Part shown: piece after piece, positions 54,981 to 63,856 of the stretch
Layout: every line of letters starts with the position of its first letter
How positions within the stretch are numbered: the first letter of the stretch is position 1
DNA from: Agromyces albus
GTDB taxonomy: Bacteria; Actinomycetota; Actinomycetes; Actinomycetales; Microbacteriaceae
Direction: 5' to 3'
Length of the DNA stretch: 64,000 bases
Assembly (NCBI RefSeq): GCF_030815405.1
Contig: NZ_JAUSWX010000001.1
Span: 3,162,001-3,226,000 of the forward strand
Notes under the pieces: model-generated
Told to the model about the DNA's origin: nothing
Databases searched by the model: none
Seen by the model: only the letters and a program-made list of their open reading frames with translations
Program-made: the position numbers and the translations under genes

Positions 54981-56932
54981 TGTCACTGTTCAGCAAGGAT
55001 CCGGGCTCGGTCCGGTCGAAGACCGGATTCTGGCCGAACAACCGCGGCACGATCATCGGCGTCTCGGTGCTCGCGGTCGTGATCCTGATCGTGCCATTCA
55101 CCGCGAGCTCGTCGTTGATGAACATCGCCGTCTTCTCGATGATCTTCGCGCTGCCGGCGATCGGGCTCAGCCTGCTCATGGGCCTCGCGGGGCAGGTGTC
55201 GCTCGGCCAGGCCGCGTTCTTCGCGATCGGCGCGTACACGCACGCGATCCTGCTGCAGAAGTTCGAGATGCCCGGCCCCGTCGCGGCGGTCGGCGGGGTC
55301 GTCGCGGCGATGCTCGCGGCGCTCCTCGTGGGCCTGCCGATGCTGCGCCTGCGTGGGCACTACCTCGCCCTCGCGACGCTCGGCCTCGGCTTCATCGTGA
55401 TGATCGCCGTGCGCGAGTGGGAGTTCACCGGCCGCACGACCGGCATCTACGGCTACGGCCGACCCGAGGTCTTCGGCATCCCGATCGACAACAACGGGCT
55501 GTTCTTCTGGTTCGTCGCGCCGTTCGTGCTCATCGGGCTCGTGCTCGCATTGAATCTCACCCGGTCGCGGGCGGGTCGCGCGCTCTCAGCAGTCAACGAC
55601 TCTGAGCTCGCAGCCGAGTCGCTCGGCGTCAACACGTACGCCCTGCGTGTGAAGGTCTTCACCCTCTCCGCCGGTTTCGCGGGTCTCGGCGGCGTCTTCT
55701 ACGCCTACCAGGTGCAGATCGTCTCGCCCCAGGTGGCGGAGTTCCACGTCTCCGTCGAGTTGCTGCTCATGGTCGTGATCGGCGGCCTCGGATCGGTGTG
55801 GGGCGCCATCGCGGGCGCCTTCATCGTCGAGCTGCTGTCCGAAGGCCTGCGCGACCTCATTCCGGCGATCATCCCGGGCGCGACGGGAGAGGTGCAGCTC
55901 ATCGGCTACGGGCTCGTGCTCATCCTCGTGATCATCCTGCTGCCGGGCGGCCTCTACCAAGTGGTGCGCACGTCATGGGCGGCGATCCGGCGGCGCATGG
56001 GGTCGAGGCCGGCGGATGCCGGGGCGGAGGCGGATGCCGCAAGCGAGGCGTCAGGTGCCGCATCCGCGCCCGACGCGCCCGACGCGCCCGATGCACCGCG
56101 CGTACCCGCCGTCTCGACGCCGATGGCCGCGGGCGAGCCGATCCTCGAGGTGATCGGACTCACGAAGCGCTACGGGGGCGTGGTCGCCGTAGACGACGTG
56201 AGCTTCACGGTGCCGGCCGGACGCATCATGGGCCTCATCGGCCCGAACGGTGCCGGCAAGACGACGTGCTTCAACATGATCACCGGCGCGATCTCGCCGA
56301 CGACGGGCACCGTCACGTTCCTCGGCGAAGAAGTGCAGGGCAGGAAACCCCATGTCGGCGCCGTGCGGGGGCTCACGCGCACCTTCCAGAATCTGCAGTC
56401 GTTCTCGTCGACCGATGTCGTCGGCAACGTCTACATGGGCCGCTACCGCAAGGGGCGCGCGGGCATCATCCGCGGCATGCTCGGCCTCCAGGGTCGCGAG
56501 CAGTACCGGCACGAGGAGATCGCGCGCGACATCCTCGATTCGATGCGGCTCGGCGACGTCGCCGACCTCGCCGCCGGCGACTTGCCGTTCGGACGCCAGC
56601 GCATGATGGAGGTGTGCCGCGCGCTCGCCTCCGAACCCGCGCTGCTCCTGCTCGACGAGCCGATGGCGGGCCTGTCGGGCGGGGAGCGGGAACTCCTCGC
56701 GGCGCTGCTTCGCGCCCTCCGCGACGCTGGGCTCACGATCGTGCTCGTCGAGCACGACGTGGAACAGGTGCTGTCGCTCGCCGACACCGTCGCGGTGCTC
56801 GACGACGGCGTGCTCATCGCGCATGGCGAGCCCGAGGCCGTGCGCGCCGACTCCGCCGTCATCGTCGCCTACCTCGGCACCGACGCCGAAGAGGCCGAGC
56901 ACGAGCTGAAGGAACTGGAGGAGCACGCATGA
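54980..56932 (+). CDS. LivM permease fused to LivG ATPase
   Basis: A 650-residue fusion. Residues 1-340 are a LivM permease (LMGLAGQVSLGQAAFFAIGA, LRLRGHYLALATLGLGF, GGLGSVWGAIAGAF). Residues 341-385 form an Ala/Asp/Pro linker with three Asp-Ala-Pro repeats. Residues 390-640 are a LivG ATPase with Walker A GPNGAGKTT, the family signature LTRTFQNLQSF, LPFGRQRMMEVCRAL as the ABC signature region and LLLLDEPMAGLS. Normally LivM and LivG are separate. The ATG of the next gene overlaps the stop (ATGA). Confidence 0.93.
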   Translation: MSLFSKDPGSVRSKTGFWPNNRGTIIGVSVLAVVILIVPFTASSSLMNIAVFSMIFALPAIGLSLLMGLAGQVSLGQAAFFAIGAYTHAILLQKFEMPGPVAAVGGVVAAMLAALLVGLPMLRLRGHYLALATLGLGFIVMIAVREWEFTGRTTGIYGYGRPEVFGIPIDNNGLFFWFVAPFVLIGLVLALNLTRSRAGRALSAVNDSELAAESLGVNTYALRVKVFTLSAGFAGLGGVFYAYQVQIVSPQVAEFHVSVELLLMVVIGGLGSVWGAIAGAFIVELLSEGLRDLIPAIIPGATGEVQLIGYGLVLILVIILLPGGLYQVVRTSWAAIRRRMGSRPADAGAEADAASEASGAASAPDAPDAPDAPRVPAVSTPMAAGEPILEVIGLTKRYGGVVAVDDVSFTVPAGRIMGLIGPNGAGKTTCFNMITGAISPTTGTVTFLGEEVQGRKPHVGAVRGLTRTFQNLQSFSSTDVVGNVYMGRYRKGRAGIIRGMLGLQGREQYRHEEIARDILDSMRLGDVADLAAGDLPFGRQRMMEVCRALASEPALLLLDEPMAGLSGGERELLAALLRALRDAGLTIVLVEHDVEQVLSLADTVAVLDDGVLIAHGEPEAVRADSAVIVAYLGTDAEEAEHELKELEEHA

Positions 56933-57633
56933 CCCTCGCAGTCACCGCGCTCGACGCGGGCTACGGCAAGCTCGCGATCCTGCATGATGTGAGCCTCGCT
57001 GTCGCGCCGGGCGAGATCGTCACCGTCGTCGGCTCCAACGGCGCCGGCAAGACGACCCTGCTGCGAGCCGTGAACGGCCTCATCCGGCCGACCGCCGGCA
57101 CGGTCACGCTGGACGGCGTCGACATCACCGGCCGTGCCACCGAGCGAATGGCCGCCCTCGGCCTCACCCATGTGCCCGAGAACCGGCTGTGCTTCCCGTC
57201 GCTCTCCGTGCGCGACAACCTCACGCTCGGCGCGTGGAGCCGCGGCGGCAAAGGCGATCTCGACGCGGTGCTCGCGCTGTTCCCGCGGCTGAAGCCGCGG
57301 CTGGGCCAGTCGGCGGGCACGCTCTCGGGCGGCGAGCAGCAGATGGTCGCGATCGGCCGCGGACTCATGGCGTCGCCCAAGGCGATCATGCTCGACGAGC
57401 CGTCGATCGGGCTGGCGCCGAAGGTCGTCGCCGAGATCATGCGAGTGCTCACCGAGCTGCGCGACCGCGGCCTCGCGGTGCTCCTCGTCGAGCAGAACGT
57501 GAGGGCGTCGTTCGGCATCGCCGATCGCGCCGTCGTGATGCAGCGCGGGCGCGTGGTGCTCGAGGGCACGCCTGCCGAGCTCGTCGAGCTGCCCGAGGTG
57601 CGCAACGCCTACCTCGGCGGCGCCGCGGCCTAG
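56929..57633 (+). CDS. livF: branched-chain amino-acid ABC ATPase LivF
   Basis: A 234-residue ABC ATPase with Walker A GSNGAGKTT, VPENRLCFPSLSVRDNL, signature LSGGEQQMVAIGRGLM and Walker B AIMLDEPSIGLAPK, the LivF form. It pairs with the LivG half of the upstream fusion. It is the last gene of the liv operon. Confidence 0.94.
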   Translation: MTLAVTALDAGYGKLAILHDVSLAVAPGEIVTVVGSNGAGKTTLLRAVNGLIRPTAGTVTLDGVDITGRATERMAALGLTHVPENRLCFPSLSVRDNLTLGAWSRGGKGDLDAVLALFPRLKPRLGQSAGTLSGGEQQMVAIGRGLMASPKAIMLDEPSIGLAPKVVAEIMRVLTELRDRGLAVLLVEQNVRASFGIADRAVVMQRGRVVLEGTPAELVELPEVRNAYLGGAAA

Positions 57634-57803
57634 CGATTGTCTCCCCCTTCCGGGCCTCTGGAGTGCACGGCCTGAGTTGCAGCGGTCGGGCACCTTCACC
57701 GGGCAGCTTCGCGGGCGGGTCTTGCGGGAATCGTGCCGCCGTGCAATCGCCCACCCGTGGATGCTGGCGGTGCTGGCGATAGGAGTGTTCGGTGCGGGAC
57801 CGG

Positions 57804-58409
57804 CTAGCGGACGATCCGAGCCCACTGGTATCGACCACCGTCGGGACGGGGATCCCACGTGTCGAAGGCGACAACTTCGCCGATGCGGTCCAGGGACGCG
57901 AGGAGGTTCTCGTCGGAAAGTTGGCGGAAGTACCGGCCGTTCTCGTCGATGCGCTCAAGGTTCGAGACGTGACCCCAAACTCCGACCTCGACGAGCCCGC
58001 CGGGACAGACGACGCGATGGATCTCCCCGAGCGCGAGCTCGAAATCGGCTTCAGTGAGGTGCATAAGCGTGCTCATGGTCCAGCAGGCGTCAAACGTTGC
58101 GCTTCCGAACGGAAGGTCTGTCGCCGACGCGACCATCGCATCCAGGCCGAGCGCGCGGCAGTGTTCGACCGCGGCTGGCGTCACATCGACTCCGACGTAG
58201 GCGAGACCCTGCTCGGCGATGACCTGACCATCACGACCTGCGCCTGCTCCGATCTCCAGAACCGACCGAACGTGAGAATCGGTGCAGTGAGCGACGAACG
58301 ACGCCAACCGTCGCGTGCGCTGTTCACTCAGAGGTCGTGCCGCGCGGTCGGCGACCTCGTCGCGGTAGAACTCAATCAGCCGCTTCATCCGAGCGCCCTC
58401 GATCGCCAT
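57804..58409 (-). CDS. SAM-dependent methyltransferase
   Basis: A 201-residue class I methyltransferase with SVLEIGAGAGRDGQVIAE (motif I), YVGVDVTPAAVEHC, DLPFGSATFDACWTMSTLMHL and VCPGGLVEVGVWG. The target is unknown. TAGATT lies six bases before the ATG. Base composition is lower in GC than the liv operon. The 170 bases before its stop show no gene. Confidence 0.85.
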   Translation of the reverse strand: MAIEGARMKRLIEFYRDEVADRAARPLSEQRTRRLASFVAHCTDSHVRSVLEIGAGAGRDGQVIAEQGLAYVGVDVTPAAVEHCRALGLDAMVASATDLPFGSATFDACWTMSTLMHLTEADFELALGEIHRVVCPGGLVEVGVWGHVSNLERIDENGRYFRQLSDENLLASLDRIGEVVAFDTWDPRPDGGRYQWARIVR

Positions 58410-58415
58410 CGTTCC

Positions 58416-58421
58416 AATCTA
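58416..58421 (-). promoter_or_regulatory. -10 box for leaderless methyltransferase
   Basis: Read leftward, TAGATT, six bases, then ATG 58409. Confidence 0.55.
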
Positions 58422-58568
58422 GGCGCAGCATCGCAGCGTCGCGCGTTCCGATAGCCGATCGTCATACGCCACCAACCAGCCGCGCGCTGAGGCGGCGGCC
58501 GCGTATCGCGCATGGCTACCGCAGCACCGTCCGCATCATGCCCAGGGCCGTCGACGAGTACCGTCCGT

Positions 58569-59060
58569 TCACGGACAGCCCTCAAATCCGCTGATGAAGC
58601 GATCCACGACGGGTTCGCCGTCAACCACCGTCAGGTGGAAGCGCTCGTAGATCCGGATGTCGTCGCCGAGATATTCATGGTATGTGCCGGTGCCTGTGAA
58701 CGTGGCGCCCGGCGTGAGGTTGAAGTTGATGACCTCGGTCAGTGATCCCCGTGCGTCGGGAATCGAGGGATCGACGAAGTCCGAGACATAGTTCACCCGC
58801 GCCGTGTAGTGGTACCAGAACGAACCGTCGCCGGCATCCACGATGCGCTCGACCACGACCTTGCGTGTGTAGGTGGTGTCGTTCTCGCGAGGCCCGCAGA
58901 TGTCATCGGTGTAGTGCACCGTCTCTACCTCGTTGTGGGTGACCGTCGGTGAGTGGTCGGCAGCGGCGTGCGCGGCCGCCGGCATCGACAATGAAGCCAG
59001 GGCACCGATCACCGCCGTGGCTGCGATGCCGATGCGTGTGCTCTGACGAACGGACATCAT
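58569..59060 (-). CDS. small secreted protein of unknown function
   Basis: A 163-residue protein with a clear Sec signal peptide (positive start MMSVRQSTR, hydrophobic core, AHA-AA cleavage region near residue 33). The mature part is beta-rich with two Cys (about residue 55 in DDICGPRE and the C-terminal FEGCP) that may form a disulfide, and a TFTGTGTYHEYLG stretch. No family was recognised. The ATG follows GAGGGGGA. Lower GC than its surroundings. Confidence 0.7.
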   Translation of the reverse strand: MMSVRQSTRIGIAATAVIGALASLSMPAAAHAAADHSPTVTHNEVETVHYTDDICGPRENDTTYTRKVVVERIVDAGDGSFWYHYTARVNYVSDFVDPSIPDARGSLTEVINFNLTPGATFTGTGTYHEYLGDDIRIYERFHLTVVDGEPVVDRFISGFEGCP

Positions 59061-59440
59061 TCCCCCTCGGGTTGCCGAACGCAGCAGACACTACTCCCCA
59101 GGCACACGAGCCACCGGCCCCCAAAGAGGGCACCCAACGATCGCGGCCGGGTGCCCAGCTCGCCGTCCTTCCACCTGGTGGACATGCCGCGGAAAAGGGG
59201 AGATCGACCAGATGTAGGCCACCGAGGTGACCACACACCATTCCGGGGCATGGTCTGCAGAGATGTCCGGATACCGATCCCTACCGGGCCGCGAGATGCA
59301 ACGACGTCGCCCTCCCGATTCGTAGCCAATCCGCCTCGCGGTTACGCTCCATCAGGCGCTCTCGGGATCCCCACGGCATCACTGATTTCGTCGTCGATCG
59401 TGCGAAAGCTGTGAAGGGCGTATTCGCCCGGCGACATCCG
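59061..59440. other. gene-free stretch
   Basis: 380 bases with no convincing gene on either strand. It carries an 8-bp stem (GGGCACCC 59128-59135, GGGTGCCC 59149-59156) and lower-GC sequence. Short open frames here lack ribosome sites and recognisable motifs. It may be decayed or a regulatory region. Confidence 0.5.
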
Positions 59441-60676
59441 TCACGAGTCGTGGCGATCGTCGTGGTGCTTCTTGCGCTTCTGCACTTCGGGCACCTTCAG
59501 CTCGGGCACCGCCCGCAGCATGAACCGGTCGAAGTCGGGAACCGTGAACGCGGCGTACCCGTGCTCGGGGGTGTAGAGGAGTCCCATGTCGATGAGTTCC
59601 GCCCGGGTCGGTCCGACCTGGGTCGATTCGCGGCCCATCACGCGTGCGACGTCGGCGGCCTTCTGCGGCTCGGGGCCCAGCTCCGCCATCGCACGCATGT
59701 ATGCCGTCTGGAGCGGTGTCGCCCGATCGAGCCGCACGCGGAAGAAGGAGCCATCGAGTTTCGCCTCGTACGCGTCCTTCGCGATCTCCACGTCTTCGCG
59801 ATGCACCCTGTCGTCGGTGGCGACGCCCCAGACTTGGTAGCCGAGTTCCTGGATGAAGTAGGGGTATCCCTGCGTGATCTCGATGGCGAGATCGACGGCG
59901 TCAGGGTCGTATGCAACGCCCTCGACGAGGGCCGGCTCGATGAGTGCCTTGCGCGCGTCGTCGCCCGTGAGCGAACCGATCGTCGGGAATTTGAACAAGC
60001 GCTCCGCGTAGGACTTCGCGTCGCCCGCGAGCTCGGCGATCTGCGGGAGGCCCGCCCCGACGAAGGTGATCGGGAGCTTTCGCTGGACGGTCTTGTGAAC
60101 CGCCTGGATGAGCGCTTCGAGCTGGGAGCGCCCGAGGAACTGCACCTCGTCGATGAGCAGCGCAACTCCACGCTGCTGTTCGGCGGCCGCCTCGCCGAGC
60201 GCGACGAAGACATCGGTGAGATCCATCCCGAGGTCGCCGTGGTCGCCGTGGCCCTCGGCCGGCGGCACATCCCATGACACGCTGAATGTGCCCTGTTTGT
60301 CGACGGAGACCGCGAAGGCACTCAACACCTCTGCTGCGCGACGGCTTCGCTCCGTCCAGCGGGCCCGCGGAGAGAGGCGCAGGAGGGCGGCCTTCAGTTG
60401 CGAGAACATCGCCTGCCGGAATCGAGCGTCGTCGTGCTTGCTCGCCTCGATCTCGACGACTTCCCAGCGGGCCGCGTTCGCGATGTCCACGAACTGACCG
60501 AGCAGGACGGTCTTCCCGACGCCGCGGAGGCCTGTGATGATCATGGACTGTTCGGTACGACCGCGCTCCAATCGGCGCAGGAGCACACGGAAGGAGTCGA
60601 TCTGGTCGTCCCTGCCGACGACGATCTCGGGAGCTGCACCCGCGTTCGGCGTGTACGGATTGCTGATGCTGTCCAT
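59441..60676 (-). CDS. orphan AAA/STAND-type ATPase with C-terminal winged-helix region
   Basis: A 411-residue protein with the start VGRDDQIDSFRVLLRRLERG, Walker A GLRGVGKT (residues 49-56), Walker B VALLIDEVQFL (about 171-181) and a sensor-like FVGAGLPQI. The C-terminal part (residues 320-395) reads like a winged helix (AADVARVMGRESTQVGPTRAELIDMGLL). It resembles Orc1/Cdc6-like and archaeal-ATPase-type proteins found singly in actinobacteria; the role is unknown. The C-terminus is a Lys/His-rich tail. TAAACT precedes the ATG by seven bases. Confidence 0.8.
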   Translation of the reverse strand: MDSISNPYTPNAGAAPEIVVGRDDQIDSFRVLLRRLERGRTEQSMIITGLRGVGKTVLLGQFVDIANAARWEVVEIEASKHDDARFRQAMFSQLKAALLRLSPRARWTERSRRAAEVLSAFAVSVDKQGTFSVSWDVPPAEGHGDHGDLGMDLTDVFVALGEAAAEQQRGVALLIDEVQFLGRSQLEALIQAVHKTVQRKLPITFVGAGLPQIAELAGDAKSYAERLFKFPTIGSLTGDDARKALIEPALVEGVAYDPDAVDLAIEITQGYPYFIQELGYQVWGVATDDRVHREDVEIAKDAYEAKLDGSFFRVRLDRATPLQTAYMRAMAELGPEPQKAADVARVMGRESTQVGPTRAELIDMGLLYTPEHGYAAFTVPDFDRFMLRAVPELKVPEVQKRKKHHDDRHDS

Positions 60677-60683
60677 GGTCGTG

Positions 60684-60689
60684 AGTTTA
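60684..60689 (-). promoter_or_regulatory. -10 box for leaderless ATPase gene
   Basis: Read leftward, TAAACT, seven bases, then ATG 60676. Confidence 0.5.
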
Positions 60690-60718
60690 GGACGGTTCGG
60701 ATGGTTTATCGAGATCTC

Positions 60719-60757
60719 CTAAAGCGCACTAAAGCGCCAAAGACCGCCGGATAGAAT
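60719..60757 (+). promoter_or_regulatory. mrp promoter with direct repeats
   Basis: CTAAAGCGC occurs twice, at 60719-60727 and 60729-60737, ten bases apart, with the -10 TAGAAT at 60752-60757. The second repeat coincides with the -35 position, suggesting an activator site. Confidence 0.55.
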
Positions 60758-60787
60758 GGTGGGACGGTGCGAGCGCGGGGAGGGTGA

Positions 60788-63700
60788 ATGATCGCCTGCC
60801 TCGCTGCGTTCGCGGTGGTCGCGCTTGCGACACCGCTCCTCACGAGGCTGCTCGGCCGCCGTGTCTTCCCTCTCATCGCACTCGTTCCGGCCGCCGTGTT
60901 CGTGCTGCTGCTCACGTGGCTCCCCGGCGTGCTCGCCGGCGACGCGGTCGTCGAGATCGTGCCGTGGATCCCGCAGCTCGGTATCGCCCTGTCGTTCCGG
61001 CTCGACGCCCTCGCGCTGCTGCTCGCGCTCATCGTCACGGGCATCGGCGCGCTCGTGCTGCTCTACTGCATGCACTACTTCGCCGACGACGAACCGGCGC
61101 TCGGCCGGTTCGCGGCGCTGCTCCTCACGTTCGCCGGCGTGATGTTCGGCCTCGTCACGGCCGACGACGTCTTCATCCTGTTCACGTTCTGGGAAGCCAC
61201 GAGCGTGCTCTCCTACCTGCTCATCGGCCACTACACGGGAAGGAAGGAGAGCCGCGGCGCCGCGCTGCAGGCGCTCACCGTCACGACCCTCGGCGGGCTC
61301 GCGATGCTCGTGGGCCTCGTGCTGCTCGTCGTGGCGGGCGGCACGAGCTCGCTCAGCGAACTCGTCACGAACCCCGTCGATGGGATCGCGGGCGCGTGGG
61401 GCATCGCCCTCGTGCTCGTCGGCGCGATCTCGAAGAGCGCGCTCGTGCCGTTCCACTTCTGGCTGCCCGCGGCGATGGCGGCCCCGACGCCGGTCTCGGC
61501 CTACCTGCACGCCGCCGCGATGGTGAAGGCCGGCGTGTACCTCGTGGCGCGGCTCGCGCCCGGCTATGCCGACCTCACGGTGTGGCATCCGATCGTCATC
61601 ACCCTCGGGGTCCTCACGATGCTCGTCGGCGGCTGGCGTGCGCTGCGACAGTACGACCTCAAGCTGCTGCTCGCCTACGGCACGGTGAGCCAGCTGGGAT
61701 TCCTCGTGTTCGTCACGGGCCTCGGCACGCGCGATGCAGCGCTCGCGGGCGTCGCCCTGCTGGTCGCCCACGCCCTGTTCAAGGCCGCGCTCTTCCTCGT
61801 CGTCGGTATCGTCGACCACGCCGCGGGCACCCGCGACTGGCGCAGGCTCTCAGGCCTCGGGCGACGGATGCCGGTGATCTCCGCGATCGCGATCGTCGCC
61901 GCCGCCTCCATGGCGGGCGTGCCGCCGCTCTTCGGCTTCGTGGCGAAGGAAGCCGTGTTCGCGGCGTTCCTCGACGCCGTCGCGCAGGGCGACCAGTGGG
62001 CATGGATCGCGCTCGCCGGCGCCGTGCTCGGCTCGGTGCTCACCGTCGCGTACACCGTTCGGTTCGTCTGGGGCGCATTCGCCACGAAGGCGGATGCAGC
62101 GCCCACTCCCCTGCACGCCGAGGGCCGCGCGATCGGCGTGGCACCGGGCCTCCTCGCCGCGGCGAGCCTCGTGTTCGCGTTCGCGGTGCCGCTCGTCGAG
62201 CCGCTGCTCGCCGCGCACGCCGATGAGCTCCCGGGGCCGCACGAGTTCCACCTCGCCCTCTGGCACGGGCTCGTGCCAGCGCTCGCCGTCTCGGCCGTCG
62301 TCTTCGCGTTCGGCGCCCTGCTCGTGTGGGGGCGGCAGCGGGTCGCCCGCCTGCAGGCCTCGATCACGCCCGTGCTCGACTCGGCGCGCGGCTACCTCGG
62401 CGTCGTGTCGGTCGTCGACCGGCTCGCGGCGGCGGTCACGAACGCGATCCAGCACCGCGGGCTCCCCGGTTACCTCGCCATCATCGTCGCGGTGTTCATC
62501 GGCGGGCTCGGCGTGGCATCCGTCATGAACACGACCTGGCCCGACGGTGTGCGCCTGTGGGACTATCCGGCGCAACCGTTCCTGGCCCTCGTGATGGCGG
62601 TCGCGGGCATCGCCGCGGCCACCGTGCGACAGCGCCTCACCGCCGTGCTGCTCGTGGGCGTCACCGGCTACGGACTCGTGCTGCTCTTCGGCATGTCCGG
62701 CGCCCCCGACCTCGCCCTCACCCAGGCGCTCGTCGAGACCGTCGTGGTCGTGGTGTTCGTGCTCGTGCTGCGCCGCCTCCCGCAGCGGATCGCGCAGCGC
62801 AACCCGCCCGTGCACAAGCTCGCGCGCGGCATCATCGGCGCGCTCGCGGGCCTCGTGATGGCCGTCATCGGGCTCGTCGCGATCGGCGCCCGTGTCCAGC
62901 CGACGATCGCCGACGGCCTGCCCGCGCTCGCACTCGAGGCGCATGGCAAGAACATCGTGAACGTCATGCTCGTCGACATCCGGGCCTGGGACACGCTCGG
63001 CGAGATCTCCGTGCTCGTCGCCGTGGCCACTGGCGTCGCGAGCCTCATCTTCGTGTCAGGACGCACCGGCGGCGCCCCGAGGCTCGAGGACCTCGGTGAC
63101 GACGTCGTGCCCGTCGACCGGCGCGAGCGGCTTCGCCCCGTGCCCGAGCCCGCGTCGAGCATTCGTGCCCCACGCACGAGCCTCGCGAACACCGAGGGCG
63201 AGACGGATGCCGCTGCCGACGCCGCGGGCACCCGGCAGACGTGGCTCCTCGCTGGGCGCACCCTCTCGCCCCGCAACCGCTCGATTCTCATCGAGGTACT
63301 CGTGCGGCTGCTCTTCCACCCCGCCATCGTCGTGTCGGTGTTCCTGCTCTTCGCGGGCCACAACGCACCGGGCGGCGGCTTCGCGGGCGGGCTCCTCGCG
63401 GGCCTCGCGCTCGTCGCGCGATACCTCGCGGGCGGGCGCTACGAGCTCGGCGAGGCCGCACCCGTCGACGCGGGCCGCCTGCTCGGCACGGGGCTGCTGC
63501 TCGCGGCCGGCACCGCGACGGCGCCGCTGCTCTTCGGCGGCGCTCCGCTCGAGTCCGCGTGGTTCGAGACCGACGTCCCCGTGCTCGGCACCCTCTCGAT
63601 CGGCACCTCGACGCTCTTCGACCTCGGCGTGTATCTCGTCGTCGTGGGTCTCGTGCTCGACATCCTCCGCGCGCTCGGCGGCGAGGTCGACCGCCAGGAG

Positions 63701-63856
63701 GAGCAATCGGGCGACGAGGCCGGCGAGCTTGATGGAGACGTCGACGACCTCGAACAGGGCGAAGGCCCTGAGATCGCCGAACGCCCCGAACACGTCGACG
63801 CCGAACTGGAGACGCCGCTCACGGGAGCAGGCCGAGCCGGGGAGGCCCGCACATGA
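60788..63856 (+). CDS. mrpA: Na+/H+ antiporter subunit MrpA with fused MrpB domain
   Basis: A 1022-residue membrane protein. The N-terminal two-thirds is the NuoL/ND5-like antiporter domain (LTFAGVMFGLVTADDVFILFTFWEATSVLSYL in part, AISKSALVPFHFWLPAAMAAPTPVSAYLHAA in part). The C-terminal part, from about residue 820, is an MnhB-like domain (LVRLLFHPAIVVSVFLLFAG, HNAPGGGFAGGL), followed by an acidic tail. It exports Na+ in exchange for H+ and supports salt and alkaline tolerance. The ATG follows GGGAGGG; the stop overlaps mrpC by four bases. Confidence 0.95.
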   Translation: MIACLAAFAVVALATPLLTRLLGRRVFPLIALVPAAVFVLLLTWLPGVLAGDAVVEIVPWIPQLGIALSFRLDALALLLALIVTGIGALVLLYCMHYFADDEPALGRFAALLLTFAGVMFGLVTADDVFILFTFWEATSVLSYLLIGHYTGRKESRGAALQALTVTTLGGLAMLVGLVLLVVAGGTSSLSELVTNPVDGIAGAWGIALVLVGAISKSALVPFHFWLPAAMAAPTPVSAYLHAAAMVKAGVYLVARLAPGYADLTVWHPIVITLGVLTMLVGGWRALRQYDLKLLLAYGTVSQLGFLVFVTGLGTRDAALAGVALLVAHALFKAALFLVVGIVDHAAGTRDWRRLSGLGRRMPVISAIAIVAAASMAGVPPLFGFVAKEAVFAAFLDAVAQGDQWAWIALAGAVLGSVLTVAYTVRFVWGAFATKADAAPTPLHAEGRAIGVAPGLLAAASLVFAFAVPLVEPLLAAHADELPGPHEFHLALWHGLVPALAVSAVVFAFGALLVWGRQRVARLQASITPVLDSARGYLGVVSVVDRLAAAVTNAIQHRGLPGYLAIIVAVFIGGLGVASVMNTTWPDGVRLWDYPAQPFLALVMAVAGIAAATVRQRLTAVLLVGVTGYGLVLLFGMSGAPDLALTQALVETVVVVVFVLVLRRLPQRIAQRNPPVHKLARGIIGALAGLVMAVIGLVAIGARVQPTIADGLPALALEAHGKNIVNVMLVDIRAWDTLGEISVLVAVATGVASLIFVSGRTGGAPRLEDLGDDVVPVDRRERLRPVPEPASSIRAPRTSLANTEGETDAAADAAGTRQTWLLAGRTLSPRNRSILIEVLVRLLFHPAIVVSVFLLFAGHNAPGGGFAGGLLAGLALVARYLAGGRYELGEAAPVDAGRLLGTGLLLAAGTATAPLLFGGAPLESAWFETDVPVLGTLSIGTSTLFDLGVYLVVVGLVLDILRALGGEVDRQEEQSGDEAGELDGDVDDLEQGEGPEIAERPEHVDAELETPLTGAGRAGEART

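Noticed and set aside
59061..59440. tRNA or small RNA gene in the gene-free stretch
   Set aside because: No cloverleaf arms or TTCGA-type loop were found; the single 8-bp stem has no promoter or T tract around it.
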